Source of the DNA: JBNKZU01 sp050301795
GTDB lineage: Bacteria > Pseudomonadota > Gammaproteobacteria > Thiohalomonadales > Thiohalomonadaceae
Assembly (NCBI GenBank): GCA_050301795.1
Contig: JBNKZU010000048.1
Span: forward strand, 14,353-78,352
DNA length: 64,000 bases
Direction of reading: 5' to 3'
The notes beneath the pieces were generated by a model. It did no database searches. It saw only the letters and a program-made list of their open reading frames with translations, and was not told where the DNA came from. This document shows positions 56,919-64,000 of the stretch, in pieces (within the stretch, counting starts at the first letter, position 1; each line of letters starts with the position of its first letter). A program made the position numbers and the translations under genes.

Positions 56919-56941
56919 AATGTGACAATTTTCGTCACATT
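56919..56941. promoter_or_regulatory. TGTGAC/GTCACA dyad
   Basis: A perfect 8-bp inverted repeat AATGTGAC/GTCACATT (56919-56926 with 56934-56941) is separated by 7 bases. It lies about 130 bp upstream of the sigma-54 promoter of pilA, a usual distance for an enhancer-binding site such as PilR. The spacing is wrong for a CRP site (it would be N9 between TGTGA and TCACA). Confidence 0.45.
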
Positions 56942-56945
56942 TTGT

Positions 56946-56960
56946 TTCAAATTATTTGAA
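56946..56960. promoter_or_regulatory. TTCAAA/TTTGAA dyad
   Basis: A perfect 6-bp inverted repeat (56946-56951 with 56955-56960) with a 3-bp spacer follows the first dyad at once. It may be part of the same control element or of the gspC promoter. Confidence 0.35.
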
Positions 56961-57065
56961 TCATGAAATGAATTTAGAATATGCTATCGATGGCTCAAAA
57001 CAATTATTATTATATTTCAATCACATAGAGATAATTACTGAAAATGGCCAACAATAGATTGTAAG

Positions 57066-57081
57066 TGGCACAATTTCTGCT
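57066..57081 (+). promoter_or_regulatory. sigma-54 promoter of pilA
   Basis: The sequence TGGCACAATTTCTGCT has GG at 57067-57068 and GC at 57079-57080, exactly ten bases apart. This matches the -24/-12 sigma-54 consensus TGGCAC-N5-TTGC closely. The pilA start is 76 bp downstream. The PilS/PilR pair encoded in this window is the expected activator. Confidence 0.82.
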
Positions 57082-57155
57082 TTACTTTAACTGTGATTTT
57101 TCACAATCGTATCTAGAGCGATTTTAAACAACAGACACTCCTAAGGAGAAATATC

Positions 57156-57569
57156 ATGAAAAAAGTACAACAAGGCTTTACGCTGATCGAATTGATGATC
57201 GTCGTGGCCATCATTGGTATCCTCGCTTCAATAGCAATACCGTCATATCAGGATTACACTCGTCGTGCAGCCGCGAGCGAACTGCCTGTCGCAATGGGAC
57301 CAGTCAAAGTAGCTGTAGGTGAATTCTACTCGGTATATAACTCCTTCACCAAAAGCACTACCAAAATGGGACTCACTGTACCTGCAAATGGTACTGGTAG
57401 TCTTTCAACATACACCCAGAACACTACAACCAAATTTACACTACTTGGAAAATCAAATACTGGTGGTGTAACCTTGGTATATAGAGTCACAACATCTGGC
57501 AATGGACTTGAATGGAACTGTTATACAACAAGTGGAACAAAATACGCACCTGCAAATTGTCGTCAATAA
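57156..57569 (+). CDS. pilA: type IV major pilin PilA
   Basis: The 137-residue prepilin has the short leader MKKVQQG cleaved before F8 by PilD, giving FTLIELMIVVAIIGILASIAIPSYQ with Glu at +5. A C-terminal Cys pair (C122, C135) should form the pilin disulfide loop. The Thr/Ser/Asn-rich middle (STTKMGLTVPANGTGSLSTYTQNTTTK region) offers many possible O-glycosylation sites. AAGGAG precedes the ATG, and a strong terminator follows. Confidence 0.95.
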   Translation: MKKVQQGFTLIELMIVVAIIGILASIAIPSYQDYTRRAAASELPVAMGPVKVAVGEFYSVYNSFTKSTTKMGLTVPANGTGSLSTYTQNTTTKFTLLGKSNTGGVTLVYRVTTSGNGLEWNCYTTSGTKYAPANCRQ

Positions 57570-57590
57570 TAATTGCGATTTAGTATCCTT

Positions 57591-57622
57591 ATAAAGCCGA
57601 GGTTGTCCTCGGCTTTATTTTT
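57591..57622 (+). terminator. intrinsic terminator after pilA
   Basis: A 12-bp perfect stem ATAAAGCCGAGG/CCTCGGCTTTAT (57591-57602 with 57607-57618), loop TTGT, is followed by T-rich sequence. Some read-through into the next gene (15 bp away) would allow co-expression. Confidence 0.9.
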
Positions 57623-57632
57623 CCAATAGATA

Positions 57633-59549
57633 ATGAAACAAATCATAAAAATACTGCAAAACAACCTAATCTATTTCTCTCTTTTTCTAGCGGGCTCCCT
57701 CTTTTTAACTTATCAGCTCTATCTTCCGGGTATTAATGGCCCATTCCAACTTGACGATTGGGCAAACATCCATCATCTCACTCCTGAAACACTCTCTTTT
57801 TCCGAACTGAAAAATCTCCTTTTAACAAACGATAGTGGCCCCCTTTTAAGACCGGTATCTGCAGTTAGCTTTGGTATTGTTAACTATATCTATGGAACAG
57901 ACCCTTTAGTTCACAAACATCTGAATATTGCAATTCATCTAATCAATTTCTTGTTATTGGTTTGGTTTGGTTATCTGATTTTCAAATACACAAGACCTGC
58001 TCTTAGCGAAAAAAGTCATATACTCTTTGCGGTAATAGTCGCACTGTGGTGGACGCTTTTGCCCATTCAGATAAGCACCGTACTTTATGCAGTACAGCGC
58101 ATGACCCAACTAGCTGCACTATTCTCGATTCTTGCACTGATTAGTTACCTGAAAGGCCGTGAGGGATTAATTGCAGGTCGTAAAATGGGATGGTTTTTAT
58201 CCATTCCAATTACAGGACTTTTCACCGTGTTAGCAGTTTTCAGCAAGGAAAATGCTGCACTGTTACCAATTTTTTTTATCCTAATAGAATATCTGATACT
58301 GAACAAAAGAACTGATAAAACGTCTTTAAAGCAACGGACTCCTATAATTATCATGGGATGGTTGCCCATTATCATGGGGACATTTTACTTTATTACTCAC
58401 TCATCAGAATTACTTACAGGATACGAAACAAGACATTTCAATCTTGAAGAACGATTACTTACGCAATTTCGTGTTGTTGTCTTTTATATTTACCAAATCC
58501 TTCTACCGCGACCATCAAGCTTCTCACTGTTTCATGATGATATACCGATTTCCACTTCTCTTGGAATTCCTGAGGTTTGTTCGTTCTTATTTATCATCGT
58601 AACAATACTGGTCGCTGCGCAATCCATTAAACGTGTTCCACTCATCAGTTTTGGAATTCTATTCTATTACGGTTCTCATCTATTGGAATCAACCATTCTA
58701 CCTCTTGAGATAGCCTTTGAGCATCGCAATTATCTTGGCGCTTATGGGATAGGGTTATCTATTGCATCAGCTCTTGGAAGCCTGAATAAAATGCATAAGG
58801 CTGTTACACTTGTTATTATTATTCTTCTCTGTACAAATATCTGGATTAGTTATCTACGTGTTGATACATGGAGTGACAATAAAAAATTTGTCTCGCATAC
58901 CTATATCTATCATCCAGAATCACCAAGGGCACTGGGATTTATCGCAACAGAATATGCAAAGATGGGATTCATTGATGAAGCCGTAAAGTTACTTAACAGC
59001 ATTAGCAAGTTACAACCATGGGAGCCTGGAATATCGGTTGATATTTTATCTTACCGTTGCTCAAGAAAATTACATCTGGATGACATTCTTAAAGAGGCTA
59101 ACGAAAGATTGGAGAATGAAATACCATCTAGTTATATGCTTATCGCATTAAATACCCTGAACAACATGATAATTGATCAAAAATGTAAATCTATTAGCGC
59201 CGAACATCTGGTTACCCTTGGTGAGGCCGCACTAAAAAACAAGAAGATCACACAACAACAACGATTCTATCTTCTGATTCTTAACGCACAGGCTCATTTT
59301 TTGAATGGATCATACGATAAAGGTCAAAGTCTCTATATGAAAGCATGGTCATTATCTGAACATGCTCCACCCGCATTCAAACGGTATCCATTAATTGAAC
59401 TATGCCATTATCTTATTGAAAGCGATAACATCATTGAAGCAATAAAGATATATAATATGTTAAAAGAATCTCAGAGCATGTACACATATGATATTTCGAA
59501 TAAGCTACAAGAACTTGAACAAAAAATTCTGAAAAAGGCCAATAAATGA
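57633..59549 (+). CDS. GT-C type membrane glycosyltransferase with C-terminal TPR-like domain
   Basis: The 638-residue protein has about 10-12 membrane segments (first at 12-30, last near 390). In the first external loop is FQLDDW (D41, D42), like the catalytic Asp pair of GT-C transferases that use lipid-linked sugars. LLRPVSAVSFG, VQRMTQL and LEIAFEHRNYLGAYG are conserved-looking loops. The last 230 residues are helical TPR-like repeats (EYAKMGFIDEAVKLLNSISKLQP). The gene lies 15 bp behind the pilA terminator and overlaps the next GT2 gene by 4 bp, so a pilin oligosaccharyl- or glycosyltransferase like TfpW is the likely role. No close named relative is recognised. Confidence 0.7.
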   Translation: MKQIIKILQNNLIYFSLFLAGSLFLTYQLYLPGINGPFQLDDWANIHHLTPETLSFSELKNLLLTNDSGPLLRPVSAVSFGIVNYIYGTDPLVHKHLNIAIHLINFLLLVWFGYLIFKYTRPALSEKSHILFAVIVALWWTLLPIQISTVLYAVQRMTQLAALFSILALISYLKGREGLIAGRKMGWFLSIPITGLFTVLAVFSKENAALLPIFFILIEYLILNKRTDKTSLKQRTPIIIMGWLPIIMGTFYFITHSSELLTGYETRHFNLEERLLTQFRVVVFYIYQILLPRPSSFSLFHDDIPISTSLGIPEVCSFLFIIVTILVAAQSIKRVPLISFGILFYYGSHLLESTILPLEIAFEHRNYLGAYGIGLSIASALGSLNKMHKAVTLVIIILLCTNIWISYLRVDTWSDNKKFVSHTYIYHPESPRALGFIATEYAKMGFIDEAVKLLNSISKLQPWEPGISVDILSYRCSRKLHLDDILKEANERLENEIPSSYMLIALNTLNNMIIDQKCKSISAEHLVTLGEAALKNKKITQQQRFYLLILNAQAHFLNGSYDKGQSLYMKAWSLSEHAPPAFKRYPLIELCHYLIESDNIIEAIKIYNMLKESQSMYTYDISNKLQELEQKILKKANK

Positions 59550-60415
59550 GTCACCTGAAAATATCACTAATTATTCCTGCAAAAAACGAAGGGAATGCAC
59601 TTGAAACACTTCTACCTGAGATTCAAGCAACAATTAACACTCTGGAGATAATCGTTGTTAACGATGGTTCAACGGATAATACGGTTGATATCTGCAATAG
59701 ATACGGCGTTAAAGTAATATCACATCCTTACTCTAAGGGAAATGGAGCATCGATTAAAAGTGGCACCAGAGTCGCAACAGGAGAGGTAATCGTATTCATG
59801 GATGGTGATGGTCAACATTCACCTAGAGATATTCCAAAATTATTAGAGGGTATTAAAGAAGGAAATGATCTTGTGGTAGGGGCAAGAAAAAGTGAGTCTC
59901 AGGCAAATATAGGACGAACTATTGCAAATGGCATATATAACAGCTTTGCTTCTTATATGGTTAATCAGCCAGTAAAGGATCTAACTTCTGGTTTTAGAGC
60001 TGTCGTCACTAAGAAATTCAAAGAATTTATCTATCTTTTACCAAATGGTTTTTCATATCCATCAACAAGTACATTGGCCTTTTTCAGGGCTGGATATAAT
60101 GTTAAATATATTTATATTGATGTCAAAAAAAGAGAAGGGAAAAGTCACATAAAACCTTTTAAAGATGGCATACGTTTTTTACTAATCATTTTTAAGGTGG
60201 GCACACTTTTTTCTCCATTAAAAGTGTTCTTACCTATAAGCATCCTGTTTTTTATCTCTGGAATTTTTAACTATTTTTACACTTATTTTACTGATGGCAG
60301 ATTCACCAACATGAGTATGTTATTACTAATAACTGCAATATTAGTATTTCTTATAGGGCTTGTTTCAGAGCAAATCACCTCTTTAATGTATCAAAACAAT
60401 TCATCCAACGAATGA
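59546..60415 (+). CDS. GT2 polyprenyl-phosphate glycosyltransferase (DPMS-like)
   Basis: The 289-residue protein resembles dolichyl-phosphate mannose synthase and GtrB. It has an N-terminal GT2 domain: SLIIPAKNEGNALETLLPEI, EIIVVNDGSTDNT, VIVFMDGDGQHSPRDIPKLL with the DxD-like site, and DLTSGFRAV. Two membrane helices at about 225-245 and 255-275 follow. It would load a sugar onto a polyprenyl phosphate, the donor used by a GT-C enzyme. It overlaps the GT-C gene by 4 bp (ATGA), so the two work together in all likelihood. Confidence 0.85.
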   Translation: MSHLKISLIIPAKNEGNALETLLPEIQATINTLEIIVVNDGSTDNTVDICNRYGVKVISHPYSKGNGASIKSGTRVATGEVIVFMDGDGQHSPRDIPKLLEGIKEGNDLVVGARKSESQANIGRTIANGIYNSFASYMVNQPVKDLTSGFRAVVTKKFKEFIYLLPNGFSYPSTSTLAFFRAGYNVKYIYIDVKKREGKSHIKPFKDGIRFLLIIFKVGTLFSPLKVFLPISILFFISGIFNYFYTYFTDGRFTNMSMLLLITAILVFLIGLVSEQITSLMYQNNSSNE

Positions 60416-60474
60416 TTATCATGACTAGATGCTTATGCACTCTTTACTGGGTTAAATAATGATTTTATCAAAAA

Positions 60475-61254
60475 TTATTTGTTTAAAACTTCAGGTTTTC
60501 TGGCCAATGCTATAATACCAGAACCAAAATCCAGTTCCCCCCCATGACCTAGCCATGACAATAGATTAAGAACAGGAAATACTAGGGCGTATAAAATCTG
60601 GTTATTTTCCTTTGCCCCAGTTATCACATATGAAAGATTATTAGTCAATGTCTGTAGCCAGCCATAAGTGAAATGACAACTATCAATGTTAAAACCTGCA
60701 CGTTGAAGACGCTCTGTTAACTCTGCCATATGGTAACCTGAACGATAGTGTCCTGGTACATCAAAATTTTCCACTTTCTTAAAAACTGGCCAATATCGAT
60801 AAAAGTGTGGAACGTGAACCAGCAAAACACCACCAGGTTTAATGGCACTAAAAAGCTTCACCATTGCAGATTCGTCATCTTCTATATGCTCTAAATTGTC
60901 TACAGAAACAACTAGGTCATATTCTTCTTTATAACTTAATGTCTGTAAATCCTGAGTAATAAAATGACAGTTATTAATACCCAACCGTCGTGCAATTTCT
61001 GAATTTATAACCTGTCGTTCTTTATCAATATCCACTGCATCAATCTGCGCCTCAGGATATAATTGAGCAATACCTCGTGAGATAACACCTCGTCCGCAAC
61101 CTGCATCCAGAATCCTAGTCGCTTTTGAAGGAAGATTGTCCCTTACCCAACGCCAGCGTATCCTGAGTCCTACAATAGGAACACCCATTAATTTACAGTA
61201 AAGTCTTGCCAGACCGGAAAGACTTGGATCGTATTGAAGTTCTTTACCAATCAT
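60475..61254 (-). CDS. class I SAM-dependent methyltransferase
   Basis: The 259-residue enzyme has the SAM-binding motif ILDAGCGRGVISRG (about 43-56), acidic DAVDID, and motif post-I LVVSVDNLEHIEDDESA, typical of UbiE/Methyltransf_11. The substrate is unknown; the location argues for a surface-glycan or secondary metabolite. The C-terminal part has an additional hydrophobic segment (LYALVFPVLNLLSWL). It lies downstream of the radical SAM gene (19 bp gap) on the same strand. Confidence 0.82.
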   Translation of the reverse strand: MIGKELQYDPSLSGLARLYCKLMGVPIVGLRIRWRWVRDNLPSKATRILDAGCGRGVISRGIAQLYPEAQIDAVDIDKERQVINSEIARRLGINNCHFITQDLQTLSYKEEYDLVVSVDNLEHIEDDESAMVKLFSAIKPGGVLLVHVPHFYRYWPVFKKVENFDVPGHYRSGYHMAELTERLQRAGFNIDSCHFTYGWLQTLTNNLSYVITGAKENNQILYALVFPVLNLLSWLGHGGELDFGSGIIALARKPEVLNK

Positions 61255-61273
61255 CTTAGTTTATACAACCGTT

Positions 61274-62383
61274 CTAACCTGTTCTATGTGGTCCGAGTAA
61301 CTCATACCCTCGTTTGATCGTGCTACCAAGTGCCGGTAAAAAACCAACCGTTGACAAACGTAAATTCTCCTCCCCATAACATGAAAGATAACAGTGAGGA
61401 CAGTTTCCTTGAAATGCTTTTTTTCGTGCAAGCTGGTGTTGTTCAGATAGCCAGATCTCTTCCATTTCCTGCTTATAGAGGTTTCCAAGTGATTCTGTTA
61501 CAAAAGAGCAGAGGGTTACATTCCCCAAAACATCTAGCTCAATACGATTCGAACCTTGTAAACAGGGTACAGGAAAAAAATCTTTAGGATTTTTATAAAA
61601 TTGGGTAACACGTCGTAAATAACTCACACTATTTTTAATAATCCCTGTTTCTCTTTTTAGCGTGATAAGTCTTTCTATTTGCTCTTCGACCTGTTCAATA
61701 AATCCTGGTTCTGCATATTCCGGATTTGCAGGGTCGTCAAAAGATGTAAAATAGTCTTCATGGTGTGCCGTAAAACGCACACCATCCAGTCCAAGATCAT
61801 GTGAAAATTCTGCTAACGCGACCCATTGTTCAATATTATCTTTCATCAATACTGAACCGATTGAAAGTTTATTGATACCTGCCTGTTGCATAAATTTCAA
61901 GTTACGCACGACCTTATCAAATCCTTTCTCGAGCCCTCTAGTATGCATGTAAGCGTCGTTCCCTACCCCATCTAAACCAACCGTAACCTGTGTGGGGTTT
62001 AATTCAGCAAGTCGTTTGGCATTACGCTTACCCATGGTTAATGCATTTGTATTGACTGCAAATCTCAGACCCAGGTTTTTAAGATGTCCAAGAATCTCAA
62101 ATACGTCCTTACGAGTAAACATCTCACCGGATGCGTTTACTCCGACATATTCAACTCCAAAAGCTTTGAGACGAGAAAAAACAACGCCCCATTGTTCGCT
62201 TGTCAGTTCATTTGGATCCCTGTTCTGTTTCCAGAAATCACAAAAATGGCACTGCGAGTTACACTTTTTTGTTAAATAGACCGCAGCAATAGTTGGACGA
62301 AGCAGTTCAGATGCATAGCCACCTGTCAGAGGTGACAATAATGCACGTCCTGTTTCCAGTGAGAGCATTCTAAGTGAAGTCAT
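61274..62383 (-). CDS. radical SAM protein with SPASM-like C-terminal cysteines
   Basis: The 369-residue enzyme has the radical SAM cluster CNSQCHFC (about 40-47) binding [4Fe-4S]. Conserved loops VGVNASGEMFTRKDVF and TVGLDGVGNDAYMHTRG follow. The C-terminus has cysteines C(LQG), LC(SFV), and CPHCYLSC, resembling an auxiliary cluster (SPASM). Such proteins modify peptides or carbohydrates, or bind tungsten cofactors. The substrate here is unknown. The start ATG 62383 lacks a strong ribosome binding site. Confidence 0.8.
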   Translation of the reverse strand: MTSLRMLSLETGRALLSPLTGGYASELLRPTIAAVYLTKKCNSQCHFCDFWKQNRDPNELTSEQWGVVFSRLKAFGVEYVGVNASGEMFTRKDVFEILGHLKNLGLRFAVNTNALTMGKRNAKRLAELNPTQVTVGLDGVGNDAYMHTRGLEKGFDKVVRNLKFMQQAGINKLSIGSVLMKDNIEQWVALAEFSHDLGLDGVRFTAHHEDYFTSFDDPANPEYAEPGFIEQVEEQIERLITLKRETGIIKNSVSYLRRVTQFYKNPKDFFPVPCLQGSNRIELDVLGNVTLCSFVTESLGNLYKQEMEEIWLSEQHQLARKKAFQGNCPHCYLSCYGEENLRLSTVGFLPALGSTIKRGYELLGPHRTG

Positions 62384-62637
62384 TTAATAGGAAAGTATCA
62401 TTATTTATGAATATCCTATCATTATGTTTTCAGTGTCCTATTTCAAGCATTTATTGCTATTCACCTAAAAAAAATTTAATTCAGGAAGGGGAATCGAAAT
62501 CACGTATAATGAAGCTGTCTGTATTGGTTTTCAGATGTTAGAATCAGTGAAAACATACCGTACACCTGAAAGACGCTTACAATGAAATCACAAAAAAATG
62601 AATTACATAAAATAGGTCTTATTTATATTATCAAATT

Positions 62638-63669
62638 ATGAGATTTATCTTTGATATCAATCACCCGGCACATGCCCACTTTTTTCGTTGTCCTATCAAT
62701 ATATTGAAGGATGAGGGTCATGAAATCATGGTCACAAGCAGGGATAAAGAAATGGCTGTACCATTGCTTGATGAGATGAACATTCAACACAAGACGATAA
62801 GCTCTCAAAATGGTAGTGGTATTTTATCATTAGGAAAAGAGTTATGGATGCGTGATAAGGCACTATATAAAGTAACAAGAACATTTAAACCTGATGTCCT
62901 TGCAGCCATAGGAGGAACATTTATCGCTCATGTTGGATGGTTCACACGCATACCGTCGCTTGTTTTTTACGATACAGAAAATGCCAGGTTACAAAACACA
63001 ATAACCTACCCTTTTTCCCATAGAGTCATAGTCCCAAGATGTTACGAAAGCTGGGTTCCTAAAAATCATATCCGTTATGATGGTTATCACGAACTTTCCT
63101 ACCTTCACCCAAACCGGTTTAATCCTGATATCGAAATAGCCAGAAAAAATGGTTATGACTCCAATCAAAATAATTTTTTTATTCGTACAGTCTCATGGCA
63201 GGCAAATCATGACATTATGGATTCTGGATGGAGTGAAACGCTATTAAGAAATATTGTTAGTTTTTTATCTAAAACAGGAAAAGTTCATATTTCTTCTGAA
63301 AGCAGATTACCTGAAGATCTACTGAGATATAAATACAATGGAAAAGTTAGCGAAGTTCATCACCTAATGGCGTTTTGCAGGATGTTTGTGGGTGAAAGTG
63401 CAACAATGGCTTCAGAATGTGCTGTACTTGGTATCCCCGCATTGTACATAGCAAATATAGGTAGAGGATATACGAACGAACAGGAAAAACGATATCAACT
63501 GGTTAAAAATCTACATACTTTTAACTGGGAAGATATACATTTAGCAATGAAAAAAATATTACATCACCCTAGAGAGTATTATTCAATTCAAAGGGTATTA
63601 TTACTCCAGGAAACCATAGATGTTGCTCCATTTGTAGCTAAATTACTGGTCAACACTTGCCAAAAATGA
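62638..63669 (+). CDS. DUF354-family glycosyltransferase-like protein
   Basis: The 343-residue protein belongs to DUF354, related to the UDP-GlcNAc 2-epimerase/MurG fold. The N-terminus MRFIFDINHPAHAHFFRCPI with its HPAH, and IGGTFIAHVGW, and VGESATMASECAVLGIPALYI in the C-terminal half, are characteristic. It probably transfers or activates a sugar for a polysaccharide. It lies 10 bp before asnB on the same strand, in an AT-rich region typical of surface-glycan clusters. Confidence 0.8.
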   Translation: MRFIFDINHPAHAHFFRCPINILKDEGHEIMVTSRDKEMAVPLLDEMNIQHKTISSQNGSGILSLGKELWMRDKALYKVTRTFKPDVLAAIGGTFIAHVGWFTRIPSLVFYDTENARLQNTITYPFSHRVIVPRCYESWVPKNHIRYDGYHELSYLHPNRFNPDIEIARKNGYDSNQNNFFIRTVSWQANHDIMDSGWSETLLRNIVSFLSKTGKVHISSESRLPEDLLRYKYNGKVSEVHHLMAFCRMFVGESATMASECAVLGIPALYIANIGRGYTNEQEKRYQLVKNLHTFNWEDIHLAMKKILHHPREYYSIQRVLLLQETIDVAPFVAKLLVNTCQK

Positions 63670-63679
63670 ATATAAAACC

Positions 63680-64000
63680 ATGTGTGGAATAAGTGGCTTC
63701 TTTTCAAAAAGAACACTCAGTTATTCAGATGAATATGAGCGGCTACACAGAATGCGTGACGCCTTAAACCACAGAGGCCCAGACGATAATGGCATAGAGG
63801 TATACAGTGCTGCTGCATTTGTACATAACAGATTAGCCATCATAGATATAAAAGATGGTCATCAACCAATGGCCGATTTCACAAATAAGCTTCACGTAGT
63901 TTTTAATGGTGAAATTTATAATTTCAAACAATTAAAAAATGAACTGTCTGACTACCCATTTCATACCAATACAGATACCGAGGTTATACTGGCACTGTAT
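63680..64000 (+). CDS. asnB: asparagine synthase (glutamine-hydrolysing), N-terminal part
   Basis: The gene starts at ATG 63680 and runs off the right edge; 107 residues are visible. MCGISGFFSKR has the catalytic Cys2 of class II glutamine amidotransferases, followed by LNHRGPDDNG, VHNRLAIID, FNGEIYNFKQL and TDTEVILALY, all typical of AsnB. In polysaccharide clusters such genes amidate uronic acids or make amide donors, so the substrate may not be aspartate. Confidence 0.9.
   Translation, partial: MCGISGFFSKRTLSYSDEYERLHRMRDALNHRGPDDNGIEVYSAAAFVHNRLAIIDIKDGHQPMADFTNKLHVVFNGEIYNFKQLKNELSDYPFHTNTDTEVILALY

Larger units (their letters stand above)
56778..57155. other. divergent gspC-pilA intergenic region
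   Basis: This 378-bp AT-rich region separates gspC from pilA. It contains two perfect dyads and a sigma-54 promoter (listed separately). No gene is seen. Near the right end, a TGTGA/TCACA pair with a 4-bp spacer (57092-57105) overlaps the expected start of transcription. Confidence 0.7.

Noticed and set aside
56919..56941. TGTGAC dyad as a CRP site
   Set aside because: The spacer between TGTGA and TCACA is nine bases, not six.
57092..57105. TGTGA-N4-TCACA as a CRP site
   Set aside because: CRP needs a 6-bp spacer; here it is four, so I leave it as an unassigned dyad.
62384..62637. JUMPstart-type element upstream of the glycan genes
   Set aside because: No GGCGGTAGC core is seen in this AT-rich stretch.

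Overview
The window is a piece of a gammaproteobacterial chromosome, judged from gene content and order: hda-perM-DUF2066 divergent from purM-purN, rluD-yfiH divergent from bamD, PP0621-pilS-pilR, sucC-sucD-nadE-glnB and a full gspC-N set. Base composition looks moderate to AT-rich throughout and becomes visibly more AT-rich after about 57.6 kb. A bidirectional NAD-linked hydrogenase, a type IV pilus, type II secretion and c-di-GMP/cAMP enzymes suggest a free-living or surface-associated, metabolically flexible, possibly chemolithotrophic cell. I cannot name the genus.

Layout. 0-3.6 kb: the end of a YejK-type nucleoid protein, tRNA-Thr(CGT), threonine synthase, and a membrane diguanylate cyclase with a C-terminal hemerythrin domain. 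4-9.8 kb: a tightly overlapping hoxFUYHW operon (group 3d NAD-reducing [NiFe] hydrogenase) plus an unknown membrane protein. 9.8-13.6 kb, minus strand: two exported thioredoxin-fold proteins, a TolC-like protein and a periplasmic adaptor with no inner-membrane pump; upstream of them, a LysM lipoprotein. 13.9-22.1 kb: hda/perM/DUF2066, purMN, DUF3579, sodB, argD-argF. 22.2-29.7 kb: a CHASE2 adenylate cyclase followed by an SH3-domain protein, an unknown secreted protein, an M48 protease and an FadL-like outer membrane protein, then a Na/Pi cotransporter with a PhoU-like tail. 29.7-42.3 kb: mostly minus-strand housekeeping genes (clpB, an acyltransferase, def, a GcvR-like protein, a ZIP transporter, yfiH, rluD, glnB, nadE, sucCD), with bamD and a nitroreductase on the plus strand. 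42.4-57.6 kb: pilS-pilR, a complete gspCDEFGHIJKLMN operon facing them, and pilA with a clear sigma-54 promoter. 57.6-64 kb: a GT-C membrane protein with a TPR-like tail and a dolichyl-phosphate-mannose-synthase-like GT2 directly behind pilA, then a methyltransferase, a radical SAM/SPASM protein, a DUF354 protein and the start of an asparagine synthetase, which looks like the edge of a surface-glycan cluster.

How the parts connect. PilS/PilR (NtrC family) encoded at 42.7-45.7 kb would be the natural activator of the sigma-54 promoter 11 kb away in front of pilA. The two genes after pilA have the parts of a lipid-carrier glycosylation pathway (a GT2 that makes a polyprenyl-phosphate sugar and a GT-C that would transfer it), so the pilin is the likely target. 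This cassette, the GGDEF-hemerythrin fusion, the CHASE2-SH3-M48-OMP operon whose three exported proteins share a short basic motif, and the pumpless TolC/adaptor/thioredoxin operon are the most interesting items.
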